From NCBI RefSeq assembly GCF_007565055.1, contig NC_044559.1:102508759-102572758 (forward strand): a stretch of DNA of 64,000 bases, read 5' to 3'. Each line of letters begins with the position of its first letter. The stretch's first letter is position 1. Under the pieces are notes generated by a model. That model searched no databases and was not told the DNA's origin. It worked only from the letters and a program-made list of their open reading frames with translations. The stretch is from Rhinopithecus roxellana. Lineage: Eukaryota > Chordata > Mammalia > Primates > Cercopithecidae. A program made the position numbers and the translations under genes. Positions 35,879 to 44,228 of this stretch are shown here, one piece after another.

Positions 35879-35998
35879 CGTATTTCTTCCATCTTTCTTC
35901 CTTACCTCTCTTTTCTTCTCTTTTTATGAATTCCTGTTTATTGTGTAATGCAGAACACTTTATCGATCACACTTGTTGCTTTGTCTCTTTGGCTCACC
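35879..35998. other. Spacer between the inverted MER20 arms
   Basis: 120 bp of T/C-rich sequence that shows no similarity to MER20. It would be the loop if the two arms paired. Confidence 0.7.
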
Positions 35999-36159
35999 TC
36001 ACCACTATTGACATATTGGCCTGACCATGCTTTGTTGTGGAGGCTGTCCTGTGCATTCTAGGATGTTGAGCAGCATCCTTGGCCTCAACCTGCTAGACAC
36101 CAGTCCTCCCACCCCCAGTCTCAACAACCAAAAAATGTTTCAAGACATTGGCATATGTC
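35999..36159 (-). mobile_element. MER20-derived arm 2 of an inverted duplication
   Basis: The reverse-complement partner of 35718-35878, exactly the same length and truncated at the same two points, with about 92% identity. Identical truncation points make a single duplication more likely than two transposon insertions. Confidence 0.85.
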
Positions 36160-36299
36160 CTGGAGAGGGAGTCGGAAGGAAAAGCCATTCCAGACAACAG
36201 TTCCTGCTCTCAGGATTGCATCTTTCACCTTTTTGCATTGTTCTAAATAAAAGCACTGCCTGTTCCTGAAAGGAAATCTAGGACCAGATGTTAGGCTCC

Positions 36300-36320
36300 T
36301 TTTTTTTTTTTTTTTTTTTT
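36300..36320. repeat. Poly(T) run
   Basis: About 21 T residues with no recognisable SINE or LINE attached on either side. Confidence 0.8.
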
Positions 36321-36334
36321 AACCCTCCTGCTTA

Positions 36335-36440
36335 AGTAATACTTACTGAAGAACACTGTATGCCAGGAACTGAGCTAAGCATTTTATATACATTATATCA
36401 CCTAACCACATGCAGTTATCAAGTTATTTTAAGTGTCTAC
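36335..36440 (-). repeat. MIR SINE fragment
   Basis: Contains taatacttactgaagaaca and gccaggaactgagctaagca, the reversed MIR 3' part. Confidence 0.55.
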
Positions 36441-36525
36441 ATATACACACATATATTCTTAACTATATGCATTATACATGCATGCATGTACATATATATG
36501 TATGCATACATACAAATATATGTTG
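36440..36525. repeat. AT-rich TATA/CATG low-complexity tract
   Basis: Alternating purine-pyrimidine sequence made of ATAC, ATAT and CATG units, with self-complementary runs near 36470-36510. Confidence 0.7.
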
Positions 36526-37019
36526 TCAAATGTTCTCAAATCCTCTGGTCTTGTGATAGAATGGTTTAAGTGATTTATAAATAAACTCCATCCCAAGTAC
36601 CATGCGGGGTGTCTCAGTATCTTCCCTGGGATAGCAGGTTTGCTGAGGCAAGTTTCCATTTCCTTGTCAGTCTCCGGGGTTGCCTTCCTGTCCGTGGTTA
36701 CCTGCTATAGTCTGTGCTCCTGGATCCTGCACTCACCGACCTCTTGCCTGGATGCTACCCCTTCCAACCTTTGTCCTTAATTTCTGAAAGCACAATCAAC
36801 ACAGATCTGTTGTGAATAGTAGGCCTTTTTTTTTTTTTTAGGGTTTGTGGATAATGGAAAAGAAACACAGCCCAGGGTAGGGAACAACTTAAAGTCCTTT
36901 TTCCTTGTCTTGTCATTTCTCTAAAAATTTACCCATCTTTATTGAAGATGTTGAATTAAATGAAAGTTGAATATCAGACATCACTGATTTTAAAATGTCT
37001 CTTGTGCATTCCTTTGAGA
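36526..37019. other. Non-repetitive sequence, no gene seen
   Basis: No consensus recognised; a T-run lies at about 36825-36839. Confidence 0.4.
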
Positions 37020-37600
37020 CTTTCTCACTGGCTGCTATAGGGGAAAAATAACCCCTGTAGGTTCTTAGTTGGAACAGACTCCTGTGACAAAAGGCAGATT
37101 AACAAGAGAAAAATAAACAGAAGTTTATTAACATGTATATTTCATATATAGATGGGAGACACCCAGAGAATGAGTAATTCTCAAAGAAGTGGCTTTGAAT
37201 TCCAGTTAATTTAACATCTTCAACAAAGAAGAGTAAATTTTTAGCCAAGTGACAAGACAAAGGAAAAGGACTTTGAATCTCTAGGGACAGCATCTTGAGG
37301 GAAGGCAGGTTAAAGTTAGCTAGTAAAGATTGTTAATATAGATTCCTTTGGTATCATCTCCAGATGATGTGTACAAAGTAGTCTTCAATGGTTAACCTTT
37401 GTTCTCCCTGGTAGAGGAGGGGTGCACAGGATACCTTTTGGGATTGTAAATCTTTATCCTGCTTTTACACAAATGGAAGGCAGAAAGCTTTTCTGTATCT
37501 GCTTCTTCTTAATTGCTGTCAGCTCAACAATCCTTCATATTTTGGGGTGGCATATTCTGGTCTCCCACACTGCCTTTGTCATCAGTCCTGGAGGTTCTGC
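37020..37600. repeat. Probable ancient LTR-like repeat, unassigned
   Basis: The sequence gattaacaagagaaaaataa, gaagtttattaacatgtata and gagacacccagagaatgag looks like a repeat I have met in many mammalian loci, but I cannot name it or fix its ends or strand. Confidence 0.3.
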
Positions 37601-37809
37601 CAGGTTATTGACCTCCTTTCTTCATCCTCCTTTATCCCACCTTCCAGCCTCAATCTGTAAGTCACACATTTCCAGCATTCTGTGTCGTCCCTGACTCCTG
37701 CTGGTCCACACAGAGCACACTGAATGGGTTTCTTAATCCTATCAGAGCCTGTATTCTAATTGTAGACAATAATGGCTGTTCTGTTTTTGACTATCTGATA
37801 TCAGACTTT

Positions 37810-37825
37810 AGAATACAGTGTTTTC
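37810..37825. repeat. L1 target-site duplication, left copy
   Basis: The sequence agaatacagtgttttc is repeated exactly at 44236-44251. It directly abuts the outer poly(A) (as T) at 37826, which places everything from 37826 to 44235 in one insertion. Confidence 0.97.
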
Positions 37826-37850
37826 TTTTTTTTTTTTTTTTTTTTTTTTT
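37826..37850 (-). repeat. Outer poly(A) tail (as T) of the L1 insertion
   Basis: 25 T residues on the plus strand, directly next to the target-site duplication. This is the true end of the reverse-transcribed RNA. Confidence 0.95.
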
Positions 37851-38028
37851 AAATGTTTCATAAATGCTTTTAATGAAATAAAATGGATACATGTTGTAAT
37901 GATAAATTTCTAATGGCAACAAAATTATATTATGACATAATCCCAACATATTTTTAAAAGGTTTTCCACAAAAAAAAAAATAGATAAAAAACATTATAGG
38001 CTTATTTTTAAAATATCATTATGTATTT

Positions 38029-38030
<2 letters not shown>
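37851..38030 (-). other. L1 3'-transduced flanking sequence
   Basis: 180 bp of AT-rich non-L1 sequence between the L1's own poly(A) and a second poly(A), inside the target-site duplication. It is best explained as genomic DNA that lay downstream of the source L1. It was carried along because transcription read through the weak L1 polyadenylation signal and stopped at a downstream signal; an ATTAAA lies at 37874-37869 on the minus strand, 18 nt before the second tail. It serves as a tag for the source locus. Confidence 0.9.
37869..37874 (-). promoter_or_regulatory. ATTAAA polyadenylation signal of the transduced flank
   Basis: tttaat on the plus strand is ATTAAA on the L1 sense strand, 18 nt upstream of the outer poly(A). 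The spacing suits a functional signal. Confidence 0.6.

Positions 38031-38067
<37 letters not shown>
38031..38067 (-). repeat. Inner poly(A) tail (as T) of the L1 body
   Basis: About 37 uninterrupted T on the plus strand. It marks the end of the L1 proper and is now internal because of the transduction. Confidence 0.95.
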
Positions 38068-38069
<2 letters not shown>

Positions 38070-38070
38070 T
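38065..38070 (-). promoter_or_regulatory. L1 AATAAA polyadenylation signal
   Basis: tttatt on the plus strand reads AATAAA at the end of the L1 3' UTR, merging with the inner poly(A). This signal is known to be weak in L1s, which fits the downstream transduction. Confidence 0.8.
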
Positions 38071-38297
38071 ATACTTTAAGTTCTAGGGTACATGTGCATA
38101 ACGTGCAGGTTTGTTACATATGTATACTTATGCCATGTTGGTGTGCTGCACCCATCAACTCGTCAGCACCCATCAATTCATCATTTATATCATGTATAAC
38201 TCCCCAATGCAATCCCTCCCTCCTCCCCCCTCCCCCCTCCCCATGATAGACCCCAGTGTGTGATGCTCCCCTTCCCGAGTCCAAGTGATCTCATTGT
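38068..38297 (-). other. L1 3' UTR
   Basis: 230 bp between the ORF2 stop and the inner poly(A). It contains the conserved polypurine block (38214-38242 as C-runs on the plus strand) and the usual terminal ttactttaagttctagggta-type end (in reverse). Parts of the middle differ from the human consensus as I know it, with a repeated gcacccatcaa motif at 38148 and 38166. Confidence 0.9.
38214..38242 (-). promoter_or_regulatory. G-quadruplex-capable tract in the L1 3' UTR
   Basis: On the L1 sense strand this is G-rich, with six runs of two to six G separated by single A residues. L1 3' UTRs conserve such a polypurine tract, and G4 formation there has been reported to favour retrotransposition. Confidence 0.8.
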
Positions 38298-41200
38298 TCA
38301 GTTCCCACCTATGAGTGAGAACATGCGGTGTTTGGTTTTCTCTTCTTGTGATAGTTTGCTAAGAATGATGGTTTCCAGCTGCATCCATGTCCCTACAAAG
38401 GACGCAAACTCATCCTTTTTTATGGCTGCATAGTATTCCATGGTGTATATGTGCCACATTTTCTTAATCCAGTCTGTCACAGATGGACATTTGGGTTGAT
38501 TCCAAGTCTTTGCTATTGTGAATAGTGCCGCAATAAACATACGTGTACATGTGTCTTTGTAGTAGACTAATTTATAATCCTTTGGGTATATACCCAGTAG
38601 TGGGATGGCTGGGTCATATGGTACATCTAGTTCTAGATCCTTGAGGAATTGCCATACTGTTTTCCATAATGGTTGAACTAGTTTACAATCCCACCAACAG
38701 TGTAAAAGTGTTCCTATTTCTCCACATCCTCTCCAACACCTGTTGTTTCCTGACTTCTTAATGATTGCCATTCTAACTGGTGTGAGATGGTATCTCATTG
38801 TGGTTTTGATTTGCATTTCTCTGATGGCCAGTGATGATGAGCATTTTTTCATGTGTCTGTTGGCTGTATGAATATCTTCTTTTGAGAAATGTCTGTTCAT
38901 ATCCTTTCCCCACTTTTTGATGGGGTTGTTTGTTTTTTTCTCGTATATTTGTTTGAGTTCTTTGTAGATTCTGGATATTAGCCCTTTGTCAGATGAGTAG
39001 GTTGCAAAAATTTTCTCCCATTCTGTAGGTTGCCTGTTCACTCTGACGGTAGTTTCTTTTGCTGTGCAAAAGCTCTTTAGTTTAATTAGATCCCATTTGT
39101 CAATTATGGCTTTTGCTGCCGTTGCTTTTGGTGTTTTAGACATGAAGTCCTTGCCCATGCCTATGTCCTGAATGGTACTACCTAGATTTTCTTCTAGGGT
39201 TTTTATGGTATTAGGTCTAACATTTAAGTCTCTAATCCATCTTGAATTAATCTTCGTATAAGGGGTAAGGAAAGGATCCAGTTTCAGCTTTCTACTTATG
39301 GCTAGCCAATTTTCCCAGCACCATTTATTAAATAGGGAATCCTTTCCCCATTTCTTGTTTCTCTCAGGTTTGTCAAAGATCAGATGGCTGTAGATGTGCG
39401 GTATTATTTCTGAGGACTCTGTTCTGTTCCATTGGTCTATATCTCTGTTTTGGTACCAGTACCATGCTGTTTTGGTTACTGTAGCCTTGTAGTATAGTTT
39501 GAAGTCAGGTAGCGTGACGCCTCCAGCTTTGTCCTTTTGACTTAGGATTGTCTTGGCAATGCGGGCTCTTTTTTGGTTCCATATGAACTTTAAAGCAGTT
39601 TTTTCCAATTCTGTGAAGAAAGTCATTGGTAGCTTGATGGGGATGGCATTGAATCTATAAATAACCTTGGGGAGTATGGCCATTTTCACGATATTGATTC
39701 TTCCTATCCATGAGCATGGTATGTTCTTCCATTTGTTTGTGTCCTCTTTGATTTCACTGAGCAGTGGTTTGTAGTTCTCCTTGAAGAGGTCCTTTACATC
39801 CCTTGTAAGCTGGATTCCTAGGTATTTTATTCTCTTTGAAGCTATTGTGAATGGAAGTTCATTCCTGATTTGGCTCTCTGCTTGTCTGTTGCTGGTGTAT
39901 AAGAATGCTTGTGATTTTTGCACATTAATTTTGTATCCTGAGACTTTGCTGAAGTTGCTTATCAGCTTAAGGAGATTTTGGGCTGAGACGATGGGGTTTT
40001 CTAAATATACAATCATGTCATCTGCAAACAGGGACAATTTGACTTCTTCTTTTCCTAACTGGATACCCTTGATTTCTTTCTCTTGCCTGATTGCCCTAGC
40101 CAGAACTTCCAACACTATGTTGAATAGGAGTGGTGAGAGAGGGCATCCCTGTCTTGTGCCAGTTTTCAAAGGGAATTTTTCCAGTTTTTGCCCATTCAGT
40201 ATGATATTAGCTGTGGGTTTGTCATAAATAGCTCTTATTATTTTGAGGTACGTTCCATCAATACCGAATTTATTGAGCGTTTTTAGCATGAAGGGCTGTT
40301 GAATTTTGTCAAAAGCCTTTTCTGCATCTATTGAGACAATCATGTGGTTCTTGTCTTTGGTTCTGTTTATATGCTGGATTACGTTTATTGATTTGCGAAT
40401 GTTGAACCAGCCTTGCATCCCAGGGATGAAGCCCACTTGATCATGGTGGATAAGCTTTTTGATGTGCTGCTGAATCCGGTTTGCCAGTATTTTATTGAGG
40501 ATTTTTGCATCAATGTTCATCAGGGATATTGGTCTAAAATTCTCTTTTTTTGTTGTGTCTCTGCCAGGCTTTGGTATCAGGATGATGTTGGCCTCATAAA
40601 ATGAGTTAGGGAGGATTCCCTCTTTTTCTATTGATTGGAATAGTTTCAGAAGGAATGGTACCAGCTCCTCCTTGTACCTCTGGTAGAATTCAGCTGTGAA
40701 TCCATCTGGTCCTGGACTTTTTTTGGTGGGTAGGCTATTAATTGTTGCCTCAATTTCAGAGCCTGCTATTGGTCTATTCAGGGATTCAACTTCTTCCTGG
40801 TTTAGCCTTGGGAGAGTGTAAGTGTCCAGGAAATTATCCATTTCTTCTAGATTTTCTAGTTGATTTGCGTAGAGGCGTTTATAGTATTCTCTGATGGTAG
40901 TTTGTATTTCTGTGGGGTCAGTGGTGATATCCCCTTTATCATTTTTTATTGCATCTATTTGATTCCTCTCTCTTTTTTTCTTTATTAGCCTTGCTAGCGG
41001 TCTGTCAATTTTGTTGATCTTTTCAAAAAACCAACTCCTGGATTCATTGATTTTTTGGAGGGTTTTTTGTGTCTCTATCTCCTTCAGTTCTGCTCTGATC
41101 CTAGTTATTTCTTGCCTTCTGCTAGCTTTTGAATGTGATTGCTCTTGCCTCTCTAGTTCTTTTAATTGTGATGTTAGAGTGTCAATTTTAGATCTTTCCT

Positions 41201-42125
41201 GCTTTCTCTTATGGGCATTTAGTGCTATAAATTTCCCTCTACACACTGCTTTAAATGTGTCCCAGAGATTCTGGTATGTTGTATCTTTGTTCTCATTGGT
41301 TTCAAAGAACATCTTTATTTCCGCTTTCATTTCGTTATGTACCCAGTAGTCATTCAGGAGCAGGTTGTTCAGTTTCCATGTAGTTGAGCGGTTTTGATTG
41401 AGTTTCTTAGTCCTGAGTTCTAGTTTGATTGCACTGTGGTCTGAGAGACAGTTTGTTATAATTTCTGTTCTTTTACATTTGCTGAGGAGTGCTTTACTTC
41501 CAATTATGTGGTCAATTTTGGAATAAGTGCGATGTGGTGCTGAGAAGAATGTATATTCTGTTGATTTGGGGTGGAGAGTTCTATAGATGTCTATTAGGTC
41601 CGCTTGGTGCAGAGATGAGTTCAATTCCTGGATATCCTTGTTAACTTTCTGTCTCGTTGATCTGTCTAATGTTGACAGCGGAGTGTTGAAGTCCCCCATT
41701 ATTATTGTATGTGAGTCTAAGTCTCTTTGTAAGTCTCTAAGGACTTGCTTTATGAATCTGGGTGCTCCTGTATTGGGTGCATATATATTTAGGAGAGTTA
41801 GCTCTTCCTGTTGAATTGATCCCTTTACCATTATGTAATGGCCTTCTTTGTCTCTTTTGATCTTTGATGGTTTAAAGTCTGTTTTATCAGAGACTAGGAT
41901 TGCAACCCCTGCTTTTTTTTGTTCTCCATTTGCTTGGTAGATCTTCCTCCATCCCTTTATTTTGAGCCTATGTATGTCTCTGCATGTGAGATGGGTCTCC
42001 TGAATACAGCAGACTGATGGGTCTTGACTCTTTATCCAGTTTGCCAGTCTGTGTCTTTTAATTGGAGCATTTAGTCCATTAACATTTAAGGTTAATATTG
42101 TTATGTGTGAACTTGATCCTGCCAT
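38298..42125 (-). CDS. L1 ORF2 protein: endonuclease and reverse transcriptase
   Basis: Intact 1,275-aa frame, the usual length of primate L1 ORF2p. It cuts target DNA and reverse-transcribes L1 RNA in place. The N-terminal apurinic-type endonuclease (about 1-240) shows the expected residues: Asn14 in LTLNVNG, Glu43 in CCIQETHL, Asp in IIMGDFN (about 145) and His in LSDHSAIKLEL (about 230). The central reverse transcriptase has IDAEKAFD, RQGCPLSPLLFN and the active-site FADD (about 700-703). The C-terminal Cys-rich segment, RCWRGCGEIGTLLHCWWDC, is complete. No stop, frameshift or catalytic substitution is seen. It begins 63 bp after the ORF1 stop; in L1 it is translated from the same bicistronic RNA, at low level. 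The start Met and the closing IGGN match the family. Coding capacity is clear, but activity is not shown by sequence alone. Confidence 0.97.
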   Translation of the reverse strand: MAGSSSHITILTLNVNGLNAPIKRHRLANWIKSQDPSVCCIQETHLTCRDIHRLKIKGWRKIYQANGEQKKAGVAILVSDKTDFKPSKIKRDKEGHYIMVKGSIQQEELTLLNIYAPNTGAPRFIKQVLRDLQRDLDSHTIIMGDFNTPLSTLDRSTRQKVNKDIQELNSSLHQADLIDIYRTLHPKSTEYTFFSAPHRTYSKIDHIIGSKALLSKCKRTEIITNCLSDHSAIKLELRTKKLNQNRSTTWKLNNLLLNDYWVHNEMKAEIKMFFETNENKDTTYQNLWDTFKAVCRGKFIALNAHKRKQERSKIDTLTSQLKELERQEQSHSKASRRQEITRIRAELKEIETQKTLQKINESRSWFFEKINKIDRPLARLIKKKRERNQIDAIKNDKGDITTDPTEIQTTIREYYKRLYANQLENLEEMDNFLDTYTLPRLNQEEVESLNRPIAGSEIEATINSLPTKKSPGPDGFTAEFYQRYKEELVPFLLKLFQSIEKEGILPNSFYEANIILIPKPGRDTTKKENFRPISLMNIDAKILNKILANRIQQHIKKLIHHDQVGFIPGMQGWFNIRKSINVIQHINRTKDKNHMIVSIDAEKAFDKIQQPFMLKTLNKFGIDGTYLKIIRAIYDKPTANIILNGQKLEKFPLKTGTRQGCPLSPLLFNIVLEVLARAIRQEKEIKGIQLGKEEVKLSLFADDMIVYLENPIVSAQNLLKLISNFSKVSGYKINVQKSQAFLYTSNRQAESQIRNELPFTIASKRIKYLGIQLTRDVKDLFKENYKPLLSEIKEDTNKWKNIPCSWIGRINIVKMAILPKVIYRFNAIPIKLPMTFFTELEKTALKFIWNQKRARIAKTILSQKDKAGGVTLPDFKLYYKATVTKTAWYWYQNRDIDQWNRTESSEIIPHIYSHLIFDKPERNKKWGKDSLFNKWCWENWLAISRKLKLDPFLTPYTKINSRWIRDLNVRPNTIKTLEENLGSTIQDIGMGKDFMSKTPKATAAKAIIDKWDLIKLKSFCTAKETTVRVNRQPTEWEKIFATYSSDKGLISRIYKELKQIYEKKTNNPIKKWGKDMNRHFSKEDIHTANRHMKKCSSSLAIREMQIKTTMRYHLTPVRMAIIKKSGNNRCWRGCGEIGTLLHCWWDCKLVQPLWKTVWQFLKDLELDVPYDPAIPLLGIYPKDYKLVYYKDTCTRMFIAALFTIAKTWNQPKCPSVTDWIKKMWHIYTMEYYAAIKKDEFASFVGTWMQLETIILSKLSQEEKTKHRMFSLIGGN

Positions 42126-42188
42126 TATGATATTAACTGGTTATTTTGCTCGTTAGTTGATGCAGTTTCTTCCTAGCCTCGATGGTCT
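42126..42188 (-). other. ORF1-ORF2 spacer of the L1
   Basis: 63 bp, the standard primate L1 length. ORF2 is reached by an unconventional termination-reinitiation type of translation rather than its own promoter. Confidence 0.9.
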
Positions 42189-43205
42189 TTACATTTTGGC
42201 ATGTTTTTGCAATGGCTGGTACCGGTTGTTCCTTTCCATGTTTAGGGCTTCCTTCAGGGTCTCTTGTAAGGCAGGCCTGGTGGTGACAAAATCTCTAAGC
42301 ATTTGCTTATCTGTAAAGGATTTTATTTCTCCTTCACTTATGAAACTTAGTTTGGCTGGATATGAAATTCTGGGTTGAAAATTCTTTTCTTTAAGAATGT
42401 TGAATATTGGCCCCCACTCTCTTCTGGCTTGTAGAGTTTCTGCCGAGAGATCTGCTGTTAGTCTGATGGGCTTCCCTTTGTGGGTGACCCGACCTTTCTC
42501 TCTGGCTGCCCTTAAGATTTTTTCCTTCATTTCAACTTTGGTGAATCTGGCAATTATGTGTCTTGGAGTTGCTCTTCTGGAGGAGTATCTTTGTGGCGTT
42601 CTCTGTATTTCCTGAATTTGAATGTTGGCCTGCCCTACTAGGTTGGGGAAGTTCTCCTGGATGATATCCTGAAGAGTGTTTTCCAACTTGGTTCCATTTT
42701 CCCCCTCACTTTCAGGCACCCCAATCAGACGTAGATTTGGTCTTTTTACGTAATCCCATACTTCTTGCAGGCTTTGCTCATTTCTTTTTCTTCTTTTTTC
42801 TTTTGGTTTCTCTTCTCGCTTCATTTCATTCATTTGATCTTCAATCGCTGATACTCTTTCTTCCAGTTGATCGAGTCGGTTACTGAAGCTTGTGCATTTG
42901 TCACATATTTCTCGTGTCATGGTTTTCATCTCTGTCATTTCGTTTATGATCTTCTCTGCATTAATGAGTCTAGCTGTCAATTCTTCCACTCTTTTTTCAA
43001 GATTTTTAGTTTCTTTGCGCTGGGTACGTAATTCCTCCTTTAGCTCTGATAAGTTTGATGGACTGAAGCCTTCTTCTCTCCTCTCGTCCAAGTCATTCTC
43101 TGACCAGCTTTGATCCGTTGCTGGTGATGGGCTGCGCTCCTTTGCAGGGGGAGATGCGCTCTTATTTTTTGAATTTCCAGCTTTTCTGCCCTGCTTCTTC
43201 CCCAT
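42189..43205 (-). CDS. L1 ORF1 protein: RNA-binding trimeric chaperone
   Basis: Intact 338-aa frame, the family length. ORF1p coats L1 RNA, forms trimers and acts as a nucleic-acid chaperone in the cytoplasmic ribonucleoprotein with ORF2p. It starts MGKKQGRKAGNSKNKSASPP, a basic and serine-rich tail with SP motifs (SPSP, ASPP) of the kind phosphorylated in human ORF1p. A heptad-rich coiled coil follows (about 50-150, with LEKRVEELTARLINAEK). Then comes the RNA-recognition domain (about 157-252, with RPNLRLIGVPES) and the C-terminal domain (about 264-323, with ARREWGPIFNILKEKNFQP). The C-terminal two thirds look strongly conserved, while the coiled coil differs most from the youngest human L1s, as is usual for the fast-evolving part. 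The start is the first ATG after the 5' UTR. No disabling change is seen. Confidence 0.97.
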   Translation of the reverse strand: MGKKQGRKAGNSKNKSASPPAKERSPSPATDQSWSENDLDERREEGFSPSNLSELKEELRTQRKETKNLEKRVEELTARLINAEKIINEMTEMKTMTREICDKCTSFSNRLDQLEERVSAIEDQMNEMKREEKPKEKRRKRNEQSLQEVWDYVKRPNLRLIGVPESEGENGTKLENTLQDIIQENFPNLVGQANIQIQEIQRTPQRYSSRRATPRHIIARFTKVEMKEKILRAAREKGRVTHKGKPIRLTADLSAETLQARREWGPIFNILKEKNFQPRISYPAKLSFISEGEIKSFTDKQMLRDFVTTRPALQETLKEALNMERNNRYQPLQKHAKM

Positions 43206-43795
43206 CTTTGTGGTTTTATCTGTCTCTGGTCTTTGATGGTGGTGACGAACTGATGGGGTTTTGGTATAGGTGTCCTTCCTGTTTGATAGTTTTCCTTCTG
43301 ACAGTCAGAAGGACTCTCTGTTGGTCTGTTGGAGATTGCTTGAGGTCCACTCCAGACCCTGTTTGCCTGGGTATCAGCAGCAGAGGTTGCCGAAGATAGA
43401 ATATTGCTGAACAGCGAGTGTACCTGTCTGATTCTTCCTTTGGAAGTGTCCTCTCAGGGGTGTACTCCACCCTGTGAGGTGTGGGGTGTCAGACTGCCCC
43501 TAGTGGGGGATTTCTCCCAGCTAGGCTACTCAGGGGTCAGGGACACACCTGAGCAGGCAGTCTGTCCGTTCTCAGATCTCAACCTCCGCGTTGGGAGATC
43601 CGCGGCTCTCCCCAAAGCTGTCAGACAGAGTCGTTCGCGTCTGCACCGGCTCCCGCTACTTCCCCTGTTGGTCTTCAGCTGTGCGCTGTCCCCAGAGGTG
43701 GAGACTACAGAGACAGGCAGGCTTCCTTGAGCTGCTGTGAGCTCCACCCAGTTCGAGCTTCCCAGCGGCTTTGTTTACCTACTTAAGCCTCAGCA

Positions 43796-43840
43796 ATGGC
43801 GGGCGCCCCTCCCCCAGCCTCGCTGCTGCCTTGCGGATAG
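43796..43840 (+). pseudogene. L1 antisense ORF0, closed after 14 codons
   Basis: On the strand opposite the L1 ORFs, an ATG at 43796 opens the frame that corresponds to primate ORF0 (MAGAPPPASLLPCG) and stops at a TAG at 43838-43840. Human ORF0 reads about 71 codons from this start. In this copy the frame is cut short, so only a tiny peptide could be made. The identity of the start is from memory of the human antisense frame. Confidence 0.65.
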
Positions 43841-44217
43841 ATCGCGGCAGACTGCTGTGTTAGCAGTGAGGGAGGCTTCGTGGGCGTGGGACCCTCCCGG
43901 CCAGGTGTGGGATATATTCTCCTGGAATGCCTGTATGCTTACAGCGCAGTATTGGGGTGGGAGTTACCCGATTTTCCAGGTGTTGTGTGTCTCAGTTCCC
44001 CTGGCTAGGAAAACGGATCCCCTTCCCCCTTGCGCTTCCAGGTGAGGCGATGCCTCGCCCTGCTTCAGCTCTCGCTGGTCAGGCTGCAGCAGCTGACCAG
44101 CACCGATTGTCCGGCACTCCCTAGTGAGATGACCCCAGTACCTCAGTTGAAAATGCAGAAATCACCGGTCTTCTGTGTCGCTCGCGCTGGGAGTTGGAGA
44201 CTGGAGTTGTTCCTATT

Positions 44218-44228
44218 CGGCCATCTTG
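44218..44228 (-). promoter_or_regulatory. YY1 site at the L1 transcription start
   Basis: cggccatcttg on the plus strand is CAAGATGGCCG on the L1 strand. YY1 binding here is known to set the start of L1 RNA at the first bases of the element. The site lies 7 bp from the 5' end. Confidence 0.9.

Noticed and set aside
38015..38030. Sequence gtattttc next to the inner poly(A) as an alternative target duplication
   Set aside because: Only about seven bases resemble the right flank, against an exact 16-bp match at 37810-37825 outside the second poly(A). The outer match is accepted.
39781..40227. 148-codon plus-strand frame and similar ones at 41011-41349 and 42157-43113
   Set aside because: These lie on the strand opposite the intact L1 ORFs and mirror their codons.
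43737..44045. 102-codon plus-strand frame in the L1 5' UTR
   Set aside because: It is antisense to the L1 5' UTR and in a different frame from the ORF0 start at 43796. It is a by-product of GC-rich UTR sequence.
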